Below the pieces are notes generated by a model, which saw only the letters and a program-made list of their open reading frames with translations, was not told where the DNA came from and did not search any database. DNA of 64,000 nucleotides from Azadirachta indica (taxonomy: Eukaryota > Streptophyta > Magnoliopsida > Sapindales > Meliaceae), in contig CM040449.1 in NCBI GenBank assembly GCA_022749755.1, positions 14,170,363-14,234,362 of the forward strand, given 5' to 3'. Both the position numbers and the translations under genes were made by a program. Below are positions 1 to 11,470 of the stretch, piece after piece. The stretch's first letter is position 1; each line of letters begins with the position of its first letter.

Positions 1-1663
1 TTCACAGTTTTTAACAGAGCTGATGATTTGATGCCTAGATGATGCAAACTACAAAATTTTGGTAGTTAAATAACAATTGTCAAAATATTTGATATTGATT
101 GATATTAAGCTAAACATTAAGTACTTGATTGATAATTAACCTCAATTCAAACCACTGGATCTCCATACAAATAGAGAGAGGAGTACTCCAATTTTATATT
201 TCTTATACTATTCAAAAAACTTTATATCAATTGAATTAATTAATATTATAAAAAATTATTTTCAATTTTTCAAATCATAGAATACGTATGTAATTGATTA
301 AAATCAAAGGACTAATCTAAAGGGAGAATTAAATATGAAAATAAGACATGTCTAATTTAAGATCAAATCATATTTTAAATGTAAACTTGCTTTATGAAAA
401 AGCAAATTGTAGTCATTTTCCTCTTCCTCTTCAACTTTATGCTTGCTTAATGCTTTGTGGGCCTTTCTTGTTTTAATTTTCTGGGCATTATCTCGACCCT
501 TCTTCCACTTTATTAAATAATATCTTTGCAAATACCTTTTGTGATATCATGCATCATTTTAGATTGATCACTACCGTTCGTTTTTGATGATGAGATACAT
601 GAATGCATCAATTAGGCTTTATAGATAACCGATATTGATCGATTTAACTAATAAATTTATTAAATTAGCACAAGAGATCTTTGCATGCGATTCTACTTTT
701 ATAAGTCATAATTGAGAAAAAAAATAATTTATATTTATGCAATATATTGATACCCAACAACAAAATTTATTGTTTTAACTAGAAAATTTAAATTTCGGAC
801 ATTTATTTAGATGGTTGCTATTTTACTTATTCAGGTGCTAAGATTCAAATCTTAAAAAAATACTCGATTAATTTGTAAATTTTAACTTTTTACAAAATAT
901 TTTATTTGAAAGATGTACATAAATATTTTTCTATAGGCTTATTATTCTAAGAATTAATGAAAAACCATTGCACTAATGAAGTAGGAAATAATTAATTAAA
1001 CAAATTAAAATCGAATTCACTTTATTTGGACTGTAAAAGGTCACAAGCATATTTGTTTTATAAATTGTTTCAAACTCAAGTTATTGATTTTTAAAATTTA
1101 AGATATATTTTCTATATTACAAAATTTTACCCTTCATTTAAAGTATAAGGGGTTCAAATCCTCTCAAATAGTTTGTGGAAGTCAATTTTTTCTTATATTA
1201 GATATAATCAAAATTTATGATCAATGTTGTTTTCATTATAGGTCGACTTGTTTCAATGAGTGTCATTAATTTAATACTTCTAACTCTTTTAAACTTATGA
1301 TAAGTATGTCTTCTCACATTTACCTTTTCTAATTAAATTAGATCTCTTTAATTATATTAGATATTGAAAATAATTCAACTTAAAAATATCTAAGACAACA
1401 AAATATTATATATTTTTTAAAATTTGATTTGAATGTAGACTTAGGTTTATAATTTTGATCAAACCCATAACAAAAGAGTGAAACATTTTATTTTTTTTTA
1501 TGCCCTACATATAATAAGTTTGTTTCTGTTGTACCTTAATGTTGGTCTTGCATTATAGATTCATTGCACTTAATTTGTACTATGATGCACTTTAATTGCA
1601 ACTATGCTCCACCATGAAAAATATAAAAAAAAAAAAAATTGTGCTTTTTCTATATAGAAAAAG
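1..1663. other. AT-rich intergenic DNA, nothing recognised
   Basis: No open frame of useful length, no RNA gene and no clear repeat is seen on either strand. The sequence is strongly AT-rich with short homopolymer runs, for example an A-run near 1625-1638. It could hold old unrecognisable transposon debris or distal regulatory DNA of a gene outside the window. Confidence 0.5.
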
Positions 1664-1665
1664 TC

Positions 1666-1856
1666 TAATAATATTTTTATCTCTAAATTTTATTAAAATA
1701 ATAAATTAAATGATAATTTATTTAATTTTGATAATTTTATATTTAATAAAAATTATATAAAATTAAAAAATAACTAAAATAAAAAACTTACTAAAATTAT
1801 CAAAGTACATATTTATTTATTCTTTTTATAAAATTTGAGGACAAAAATATCATTAC
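1666..1856. mobile_element. Short inverted-repeat element (MITE-like)
   Basis: The left arm (about 1667-1706) and right arm (about 1815-1854) are imperfect inverted repeats: the reverse complement of the right arm shares the core AATATTTTT, a diverged TCTCAAATTTTAT-like stretch and AATAAAT with the left arm. The internal part continues the hairpin (TTGATAATTTTA against TAAAATTATCAAA). About 190 bp, no coding capacity and near-complete foldback are typical of a MITE. The superfamily is not assigned, because target duplications are obscured by the AT-rich flanks. Confidence 0.5.
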
Positions 1857-2530
1857 CAAAAATATTATACACTATTTCATAACATTAAAAGGAAGGAAAG
1901 AATCAACTATAAAATAAAAATAAAAAAGAGAATAATTGGAACTAAATTAATTGAATGATTGGAAATTTCTGTTAAAATTTTAAGTTGATAATTCTGTATG
2001 CATTGAAATGAGACTATATTATTTATTTCAAGAAAACAAATAACAAATTAGCTCAACCTAATTTGATAATATATATTCAAATTAATCAACTATTATAATC
2101 AATTAAAACAAAAGAAACAAGGACGACTAACAAATCTTTTGGATTATCTTTGCACTTGCAATCTTATCGGCAAATCCGCAATTATTGCATATTGCACTAT
2201 GATTCATTAGTGGCAAGAAAATAACATCTTTGATTGAGATTTGTTAACGCACACTTAATTATAAAGATTATAGCCAACCGTACATTATTCTATTCGTGGC
2301 ATTAGTTAATTGTCCACTTAATCTTTAGTGTATTATTATATAACAATTGACGTGATACGGCGTAATTTAATAAATAAATAAATGAATATATGTCGATAAC
2401 TAAAAACTGATTTTGGGCTCGAGCACAAGCCTAAAAAGCATATCATTTTATCCAAATAATATATAAAAATTTACAAGTGAATCCAAACTACTCATTAGGG
2501 GTTCAAACTGTGATATGTGGTGTGAAAAGG
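1857..2530. other. AT-rich intergenic DNA, nothing recognised
   Basis: Non-coding on both strands, with no repeat structure that I can support. It ends at the left target duplication of the next element. Confidence 0.5.
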
Positions 2531-2540
2531 AGTATGATTA

Positions 2541-3146
2541 GAGGTGACAATTTAAATAAATGAATCGAATTTGAATAGACAATAATAATATTCTTCTAAT
2601 ATTCGTTTGACATGAATATGATTCATTTATTATTTGTATCAATTTTTTAAATTTGAATATGATCCATTTATTTAGATACGATTCGTTTGAACATGATTAC
2701 TTGTTTAGACACTATTTGTTTAAGACATGAATACAATTCGTTCAACTTAATAATTATCATTGAGGTCCTTAAAATATTAAAATGGTATATTTTATCAAAT
2801 ATAATATATATTTAATAATTAGATCTTATGTTAGGAGTTGTTTGTAATAAATAAATTTATATTACATATTTTTCTAAAATTTATTAAAATATATTCGTTT
2901 AGGGTACGATTATTCATTTAAAATACGATTTTTTATTTATTTGTTTAAGGCACGTTATTCATTTAATTAATCATGTCTTAAACGAATAATTATGTCTTAC
3001 AAGTCAAATACGGATACAAACGAATAATAATCATATCAACATGAATACCAAATGATTATTCGTGTCAATATTTTTAAACCCAAATTCATTTAATGGCACC
3101 AAATTCGTGTTGAATAATCATGTCATGTCCCAAATTGTCACCTTTA
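2541..3146. mobile_element. Non-autonomous Mutator-type element (MULE-MITE)
   Basis: The terminal inverted repeats read AGGTGACAATTT at the left (2542-2553) and AAATTGTCACCT at the right (3132-3143). The element is flanked by identical 10-bp direct repeats, AGTATGATTA at 2531-2540 and 3147-3156, close to the 9-11 bp target duplication made by Mutator-like transposases. The 0.6-kb interior has no open frame but is packed with short variants of ATTCGTTT and its complement, the subterminal-repeat style of this group in plants. It must be mobilised in trans. The Mutator assignment rests on the duplication length; hAT (8 bp) is the alternative. Confidence 0.72.
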
Positions 3147-3156
3147 AGTATGATTA

Positions 3157-4459
3157 AGTCTGACTCAAATTAACATAATAACCTTAGTCTAACCTATTTG
3201 GAGAGAATTTAGGCTTAAAGAATTCCTTATGTGATTAAACTAATGTATAAGAAATACAAAAGCTAAAAACTTTGGAGTCCAATTTTAGGCATAAAATCTT
3301 ATTTTAATTAAATTAGGATTAATTAAAATAATTATTTTATTACAAATATAAGTTTTTGGACATTTCTTTTAATTGAGATTAAAATTACATTAATTTAACT
3401 CTTATACAAAGAGTTATCTAAGAAAGATAACTTGCATTAAATTAGGATTACATAAGTTAGTTAACTAGGATTACATAAGCTATACGTTCTATTATATTTG
3501 TACATCACAGATTATACAGGCGATCATTATTCCACATTAAGAGTAGGGTTTTAAAAACCATCATCCTAGTGTTGTAGACCACGATCTTGAAAGCATTGTC
3601 TGCCTCCTTTTTTGCATCAAGACCAAAAAAATTCCTAGCAATCCTTTCTTTCCGATTATCTTTTGCCGTGAAAGTAACTTGAGGCATCATCCTAGTTTTT
3701 CTAAATATGTCATGCATCATTAGTTGTCAACATGATTTCCCTCAGGTTTCAAAAACACCTTTTCTTGCAACTTTAGGGTTTTTCAGGTCACAAACAATGG
3801 TATCAAATATTGCTACAAGTGAGTTTATTCGATATTAATATGATCTTGCATTAGTTGTGACCTACCCTTAAATTATTATGTTCCTTTACATTGATATTAG
3901 GACTGTCTTGCTCTCGCACACATCGTGGACTCACAATTTGAGTTTTATATTTTGTTAAGTATTATAAGAATAGTAACAATAGTAGTGAATCCTTTTAGTA
4001 AAATTAAAATCAGTCTCATAAGGTTGCAACATCACTACTCTTGGGATACTATTCAGTACAATCTAGGGGACATAATGGGCCTTAATCCTTGCAACTGAAA
4101 AGGGGTGAAGCTTAACTCAAATTCAGAGGCCCAACGGTATCAAAGCCCACCAAAGCAATTTAAGGCTTATTCAAACGATCAACCAATTTGAATCTGACAC
4201 GTGGATTGAGTAAATTTTCTCCTGCAATAATTTGTAAATAAATAAATGAGAATAAAAATATGGCAATACATTAAATTGCATAGTGATTATGGGATTAATG
4301 AAGTATCATAAATGAGAATTCTTCTTTATTATAGCATAGAAGTTTGAAATATATCTCTGTATAAAGAATTAAAAAGTTAATAAGCAATAGAGTTAAAACT
4401 CTTGACTATATTAACTTTGAAACTTTGTGAATTTTATTAAAAGATAACAAACCAACAAG
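3157..4459. other. Intergenic DNA with one small unrecognised frame
   Basis: Mostly non-coding AT-rich DNA. A 71-codon frame on the minus strand (3505-3720) begins MMHDIFRKTRMMPQVTF and is rather basic. I do not recognise it, and it has no frame continuity on either side. It could be an exon remnant or chance. A short GC-richer stretch at about 4080-4200 shows nothing identifiable. Confidence 0.4.
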
Positions 4460-5044
4460 AATCCTAAAGGTGCCAAAAGGAGTTGTGAAATTCTTGACAT
4501 CGTATACACTACAATATGTGGACATTTTCTACTCCTTATTTCAATGGTTAGAGATATTCTTATCTTATTTATTGATGATCATACTAGATTTATATATCTC
4601 TATCTTTTGTTTGATAAATTAGAAGTATTAAATGCTCTCAAAGTCTATAGTACAAAGGCAGAGAAACAAAAGGTAAAGAAAATAAAGATTGTAAGATTAG
4701 AGAAAGTTGATGAATATTGTGGAAGATACGCAAAATAGGAAGAAATGCCAAGTTCATTTGCAAAATTTCTTAAGCAAGAAGGTAATATTATTCAATATAT
4801 AATGTCAAACACCACAACGAAATGGCATGGCTAAAAGAAGAAATTGAGCATTGATAGGCATGTTAAGACGTATGATTAGTAATTATAGACTTCTATTATC
4901 CTTTTAGAGTGAAGCCTTGAAAAGAACAATATAGATTATAAACAAAGTTCTATCCAAAATTGTTTCAAAAACAATATTTGAATCATAGAATGGATGGAAA
5001 CTATGTTTAAATCATTCACAAATATACAATTGTCATACGGAAGT

Positions 5045-6300
5045 GAGAATTATAAATATAAAGAAATAAACCCCCGAATGATTAATAATGTTTTTATTGG
5101 TCACACAATTGATTTAAAAATGATTTCAAATTCGTTTCCCTCTGTACACTTTTACAATAGTTGAGGCTAGAATTGATTTTAGTTTTATTGTCCTTCGTAC
5201 ACTACTAGGACAGTTAAGGCTACAAATGCTAAATTTCTTGAAGATTTATGTTAGAACTTTTGTTGCCTTATATGACAATTAAATAAAATTTCAGAATTTT
5301 TAATTCTGAAATTCTAGGCCTTTTTCTGAGACAAAAATTCTGTTACAACAAAAATTAGGATAGAAAAAATCTGCACAATTCTTACTCCATATATGTGTTT
5401 AGTTTTCTAGTTATTATAAGATTAGTTGACTTCAAAGTTCACCTAGAAATATAAATTTGTAATTCTACAACTCAAAAAAAGGAAACTTGTGGAAACAAGA
5501 AGTTTATGAAGGTAAGAATTCTTCCTAATGTAGGAGATTTATTTTCTTTAAGAATAAGGAAATAAAAATCTTCTTTAGACTAGGGTTTATGTTTTCATTT
5601 TAAATAAGTAATATTTTTCAGAATTTATTAAGCCTTCATATGTGAAAAACTTGTCCAAAGAGAGCTTCTTGCAAGTGTGTTGTCTCTTATTTTCTAAGTT
5701 GCTCAATTTTTCCTATGCTTTAATTAAGAATAACTTAGTAGAGATTATTTGTCTGTAATCCCTATTATGATAAATTTAAGGATTTAAATCTATTAAATGT
5801 TGTGAAAGAAAATTTGGTTGTGTTCCTAAGGAGAGGAACTTGAACTTCAGGATTTAAATCTTTGGTTTGTATAAGTTTATTAGTGTTTGTATCATCTTAT
5901 TTTTTAGTAGATTATTTTTCTTTGGCCGTGACCTTGTGGATGTAAGATTAGAAAATCCGAACAATGTTAAAATCATGTGTTTTGTTTATTTTGTTTGTGT
6001 TGTGTTGATTAGATTGATTGTGAATAATTGATTTAATAATTAATTAAAATTAAAAATTCACATACCAACGAATATTTCAATTTAGAATCTAGTGAGAGTG
6101 CTTCCTCTAGAATTTATAATCTTCATATATAGAAATAAGACACCAGATGACTAATAATTTTTTCATTGGCTACACAATTGATTTGATCAATTTTATTGCC
6201 CTTCGTACACTAGTAGAATAGTTGATGCTACAAATGCTAAATTTCTTGAAGATTTAAAATCTAGTGTGAGTGCTTTTTCTAGAATGATAAAATTTGAGGA
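5045..6300 (+). repeat. Tandem duplication of a copia integrase segment
   Basis: The stretch around 5045-5248 plus 6085-6108 recurs at 6109-6296: GATTAATAATGTTTTTATTGG against GACTAATAATTTTTTCATTGG, then CCTTCGTACACTA, then AATGCTAAATTTCTTGAAG in both. The second copy lacks about 60 bp in its middle and lacks the solo LTR, so the duplication preceded that insertion. Within the first copy a third, shorter echo (TGTACAC...GTTGAGGCTAGAA, about 5145-5173) suggests a still earlier slip duplication. Confidence 0.7.
5249..6079. mobile_element. Solo LTR inserted in the copia remnant
   Basis: This 831-bp segment begins TGTTAGAAC and ends AATATTTCA (TG...CA). It is flanked by the 5-bp direct repeat ATTTA at 5244-5248 and 6080-6084. 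The host copia sequence is continuous across it: AAGATTTA before and GAATCTAGTGAGAG after join to match the uninterrupted copy AAGATTTAAAATCTAGTGTG at 6249-6268. This is the expected result of an LTR retrotransposon insertion followed by LTR-LTR recombination. The family is not identified. Confidence 0.8.
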
Positions 6301-6970
6301 AGCACAAAAATCAATTAACTATATTTAAAGAACAAATAGTCCAAGAGCAACCAATTGAAATTAAAAAAAAAAAAAAGAGAGACAAGCTAAAAGAGCATCT
6401 ACTATCGAAGCTTTACAGGTTGAAGAAACAATAGGTATAAGGAGATGTTTAAGATTAAAGAAGCCAAGTTCTTACGATTTTCTTTTTTATCTATAAGAAA
6501 CAAATTTTGATGTTAGAACTAAAAATGATCCTAATACATTTTATCAAGCTATAAATTGAGAAAATTCAATATTATGGAATGATGCCACAAAGGAAGAGAT
6601 GGAATCTTTAGCTAAAACTTAAGTATGGGCTTGTTCATTTGCCAAAAGGAGCTATAGCCATAGGCTGCAAATGGATTTATAAAATTAAAAGAAACTTTCA
6701 TGATTATGTAAGAAGATATAAAACCAAAATTGTAGCCAAGGATTTTACTCAAAATTTTCCTACTATCTCCAAAAGGGACTTGTTAGAATTATTATAGATT
6801 TTGTGCCACATTTTGATTTAAAGGTACATCAAATGGATGTTAAAACAACATTCTTGAATTTAGATTTAGAGGAAGAAGTATATATGACACAACCCGAAAG
6901 ATTTTCTTTAAAAAAATGAGAATCATTTAGTTTGCAAGATAAAAAATTTCTATATATGGACTAAAATAGG

Positions 6971-8760
6971 CAACTTGTCAATGATATATAAAATTTCACA
7001 ACTTTATTATCTCATTTGGTTTTATAAAGAATGTTGTTAATCAATGTATATACCTTAAGGTTAGTGGTGTCGCACGCCAACCCAAGAGGGTCAAAGAATG
7101 ATTAAACATAACAAATAATACATTTGACTAAGAAAATTTATCACCAATTAAAATTTCATGAACGAAATAATCAGTCTTTAATATCTAGTGTCAAAACAAG
7201 AAATTAACTAAATTAATAAGTGAAATACAAAGTCAACATCCTAAACCTATGGAACCAAGAGACAATAGAAACTTCGTCAAATTTGCTACTTGCACGCCAT
7301 CGCTTATCTAGAAATCACAATAAATTATAATAAGTATTAATTTAGCAAGTATACTAGTTTATAATATACAAAATACATTTATACTATATAATGCATAAAG
7401 ATGACATGCAATATGGTAAAAACCATATTTGTCCTCAAAGAATGCATATTACAAAATCACTTTTAATATGGTATGTATCATAAAGGCACTTTTAAAATTT
7501 TACATATCGTAAATTCACTTTTAAATTTTCATTAACATTTTGTTAGGAATATCTTCATTCAATTATGACTGAGTAGGACTTCACATATCATTTATCACAT
7601 ATTGAGCATAAGTCACTTGTTGATGACTTTTTATATAATAGATAAGTGTAAGTGGGACACAAAATTCACGCATAAGGAACACTTATGCCTAACGATAAAA
7701 GCTAGAACTTTGCCTGGATCATTGACTAGTCCTCTCACATGCACAAACACAAATACAATGATATACAAATGCAAAGACTATAAGTCTTAAGGGGAGTCGA
7801 AGGTGTCTCACGTATCATACAAAACAAATATCACATATTATATATACCAAACCTGAAGGAATGACCACACTTATCTATTTTCTTGCTAATAAGAAATCTT
7901 AACATATACTTATAATTGCCTACTAAGAAAGTAATAAATAATGATACCCTTAAAAGCACAAAATCTTAACTCCATAAACACTTTTCTTACAAAATCACTT
8001 TATCATTTCTGAAAGCGTAATCCATATTTTCTTGCTAATGTTAATGCTCAATGACTTATGCATATATAATCTTAGTTAAACTAAAGATTTAGTATTAGTA
8101 CAAAATTTCAAAACATTTGCAAACATAATCAAATACACAAATACATATGTTTATTGTGATTCATTTTAGAAAGCCTAGTATAATTATCTCTTAATGTTCC
8201 CAACAAAACAACTCAATCACTTAACCCTAAAATCAAAGATTAACGTTTATAAGTGATAATATGTAAAATCAAGCATATAAAACTTAGGGATTTAACTAAT
8301 TTTGACCACTATTCATAAGCAGAATTCAATTTTAACCACCTAATAAAGTTTCATTAAAAAATGACCACTCTAACCATTTTTGAACTAAATTGCCCTGTGA
8401 CTAAAATACTTACTTATCAAACTCTCTCTCTCTAATTTTTCTTTTCTGTTTTTTTCCTCTTATTCTTGACAATTTTTCTGAAAGCTTCAACACTTGAACC
8501 TCCAATCATCTTCGCATTATAATAGATTCTTACAAATTATTGAAAATACTATTCACTCAAATGCAAGATTAATTACAAAGGTGAGTATTTTTTGTTGTGT
8601 CTTCAATTTAACAATGGAAAAAAAGTTAGTTTGTAGGAAATGTTTTATTTTATGCTTAAATTGACAATGTAACACTTGAACTTGGTAAATATGCTGTGTT
8701 TTTCATGCTATAGTATATTTAGTATGAGGAAAATGGTGAATTACAGAGGTTGAAGACGAT
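6971..8760. other. AT-rich intergenic DNA, nothing recognised
   Basis: No coding block is recognised. A 62-codon frame at 7602-7790 has no family features. A pyrimidine-rich patch lies at about 8420-8465. This could be untranslated or LTR sequence of decayed elements, or the 5' flank of the MULE relic that follows. Confidence 0.4.
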
Positions 8761-8765
8761 CTAGT

Positions 8766-9006
8766 TTAACTTTCATCGAACTTGGAACTTAGTTTTGAGC
8801 AAACTAGATTTTTTCCTTGCTCAAAACTAAATTTTGATCAAGCTAGATTTTACCTTGCTCGAAAGTTAGAGCAAGGCAAATTTTTCATGCTTGCTCGAAA
8901 GTTAGTGTCAAGCCATGTTAAAATCTTGCCTGCTCGAAACTTAGTTTCAAGCAGGTGAAAATCTTGCTTGCTCAAAACTAAGTTTCGAGTTCCATAAAAG
9001 TTAAAG
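8766..9006. repeat. Foldback repeat with internal TTGCTCGAAA motifs
   Basis: The outer arms are imperfect inverted repeats of about 40 bp: AACTTAGTTTTGAGCAA near 8786-8802 and its complement TTGCTCAAAACTAAGTT near 8969-8985, extended outward by AACTTTCAT and ATAAAAGTT. The interior repeats TTGCTCGAAA(C/G)TTAG about four times at irregular spacings of about 30-40 bp. No coding capacity. It could be a foldback element or the degenerate terminal repeat of the adjacent MULE. Confidence 0.5.
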
Positions 9007-9170
9007 GCAGATAAGTTTCTTACACTGGTACAATTATGGCTGAGATGTTAACTATAGCTACTCGGTTGGGAGGATGGCAATGTATATATTGGTGGAGGGA
9101 GTATGCCACTATGTGTGGATCATGACATATTGCTCACAAATTTTGTCCAGACATTGGTGGAGGATGGCAA

Positions 9171-9192
9171 TATATATATATATATATATATT
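9171..9192. repeat. (TA)n microsatellite
   Basis: About 11 uninterrupted TA dinucleotides inside the N-terminal part of the MULE relic. Likely length-polymorphic. Confidence 0.85.
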
Positions 9193-9479
9193 AATAGGGA
9201 CATTGTTCACTGTACTTGACCATAGAATGAGTATACGGAGTTGAACATACAAGGCCACGAGGTATTGAGCATTTTACTGTCGATAGAAATATTGTACCCC
9301 TGTTTAGGTCTTATAGGGGAAGCAATCATCCGAGTGATTCGATTCCTAAAATACCAACACAATTCTAGCACATTAGCTAATTCCACTACATTGGTGTAGG
9401 GGCTTCAGACAATTTCTCTCTACCGATGCATATTAAAGACCAACCATTGGGGCAAAATATCAATCCACCTATTGCTCAT

Positions 9480-11470
9480 CATGTTGACTTTGCCCAAGGG
9501 GCGACGGAACCACACTTGAAGGAGGTTTTTCTCTGGTTTGCTACAATGATGTATAACCATCTGAGTATTATGCTAGTCAATAAGACTTTGACTGCATAGA
9601 TTTTTTCCCTTCAGAATAAATTTAGAAAGGTTGCTGATGATAAAGAAACCAAGGCAACATAAGATGTTCATCCAAGTGCTAATGTTAAAAATAGCTTAAT
9701 GACAGCTTCATTATCAAATCGATACATTCAATTTTTGCCTCCAATTCCACCATCTATAATGAGGCTAAGCAATGCTTCATCGAATAACTATGACCAGCCT
9801 ATCGTGCACATGAGGTGCATTTTCAAAATGAAGCATGAACTGCAAGACAAACTGGCTTAATGGCATTAAAGAACTACTTTTAGTTCAAGTCTCCAAGTAT
9901 ACCATGCAATGATTTAAGGCAAAATGCATTATTAAAGGCTATAAATGGTGAATTTAGGTGATTAAGAATCATGACGATGCCTATTTTTGAGTTACCCACA
10001 TGGACACGATTACACTTATTAGAATGAGTAGTTATAGAATGGACACCAACAAACAACTACTCAACTAATCAAATAAGTTCAAAGATGCTATTCAAATATA
10101 TACATTGAGAAATATCTGGAATGGTATTCAGAGTAATTACAGGGTTCATCTTTTATACTAAGACTTGGCGGAGCAAGAAAAAAGCAATGAAGCTTCTATG
10201 TGGAGATTCGACTAAATTGTACAAGGGACTTCTATTATATTAACATAGAGGAAAAAAATTCGAGTGCAGTCACTGTGATAAAAATAGACAACAATGATCA
10301 CTTCTTATGCTTCTTCATGGCACTGGGTCCATGTATACGAGAATTTCTTAACATTATTCGACTTGTTATTGCCATTAATGGTACATTTCTAAAAGGTAAA
10401 TATCGGGGGACATTATTTGTGGTAGTCGTTGTTAATGGAAATAATGGAATATATACCATTACCTTCAGTGTCATTGATTCAAAGAACGATGTCTTGTGGG
10501 AATTGTTATTTTTGAAGCTTCAAGATGCAATTGATCCGATGGAGGATCTGGCTTTCATCTCAAATCGATACAGTTCCATTCAAAAAAGAATTAACACAGT
10601 GTTTTTGCATACAGTGCATTGGTTTTGTGCTTACTATATCTTCGGGAATGTTAAGGCAAAATACAAGATGTTTCACAAAGAATTTTGACCTTTATGGCAG
10701 CGTACTGGTGGGCTGCTAATGACTATCGTCTTAATGAGTTTTCTGAATTCATGGATAGTATGAAGACAATGCATCAGATGTTTGCAGCCTACTTAAAAGG
10801 TAAAGTAAGCCTTAATAGACATGCAAGATCACATTTTCCATCACATCGATATGACATGTTGATCATGAACATCGCTAAAAGTATGAATTCATTACTTAGA
10901 CATGCATGATCTCTCCTTATTATACCATTGGTCGACTCTGTTAAGTCTATTATGTAAAGATGGTTTTATGAGTGTTGAGAGTTAGCTTTTGCATAAGATG
11001 GTTACTTGACTACGTGGGCCCAGGGAAAAGTTGATGAGCAAAATAGAATTATTGCGTACCATGACTATCGAACCGATAATGCGTTTTGAGTTCCAAGTGA
11101 ATAGCTAGGGAAGTGTTGATATTGTTGAACTACAGGAGAAAAATTGCACTTGCCAACTATTTGGACTTTCACAATTGCCATAAGCTTATGCTTTTGCTGC
11201 ATATAGATATATGCGATTTACAATTAACTCTCTTTGTTCTCCTTTCTACATCTTCGTTGTGCTAGTGAATGCCTATGCTAGGCCTATCTACCTCGTTGGT
11301 AATGAAGATGACTGGGTGATTGTATCCGATATGCGAGAAAGGAACATTAAGCCCCTTAGACAACAGATTGGCCAAGGAAACAATGGATTCCATTTGTAAG
11401 AGAAGACATGATTACAAGAAGGTGTTCTCGGTGTCATTGTTTGGTTTTAAAAGTACTTATAGTGTCTTGT
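9480..11470 (+). pseudogene. Mutator-like (MULE) transposase pseudogene
   Basis: The frame-broken relic follows the order of plant MULE transposases. The pre-catalytic block with KTWRSKKKAMKLL-like residues is at about 10160-10200. The MULE DDE domain is in the frame 10200-10688, with NGTFLKGKYRGTLFVVVV and then FISNRYSSIQKRI and HWFCAYYIFGN. The next part (10685-10909) has AYWWAANDYR, SHFPSHRYD and NIAKSMNSLLRHA. The C-terminal frame 11211-11399 resembles the end of the SWIM zinc-finger region (PIYLVGNEDDWV), followed by an RCSRC patch near 11410. Stops and shifts separate these blocks. In the DDE domain the positions that are normally Asp in VDGTF and SDRH read Asn (INGTF, SNRY), so even the best-preserved block lacks catalytic residues. 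Confidence 0.85.

Larger units (their letters stand above)
4460..6970 (+). pseudogene. Ty1/copia polyprotein remnant (integrase to RT)
   Basis: Degenerate copia pol read left to right. Integrase core: a frame opening near 4460 shifts at about 4540 into FIDDHTRFIYLYLL, the usual FIDD(Y)SR block. The NGMAKRRN block follows at about 4815. The integrase C-terminal part with the RNAKFLE-like block lies at 5190-5250. RT entry, GCKWIYKIKR-like, is at about 6660-6690, followed by VHQMDVKTTFLN and EEEVYMTQPE at about 6830-6900, which are the copia RT KARLVAKGF and QMDVKTAFLNG regions. Several frameshifts and stops separate the blocks. There is no gag, RNase H or LTR of its own. A solo LTR splits it (5249-6079) and part of it is duplicated. 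It is non-functional. Confidence 0.85.

Noticed and set aside
7602..7790. 62-codon frame in AT-rich DNA
   Set aside because: No recognisable residues, no neighbours and a length expected by chance.
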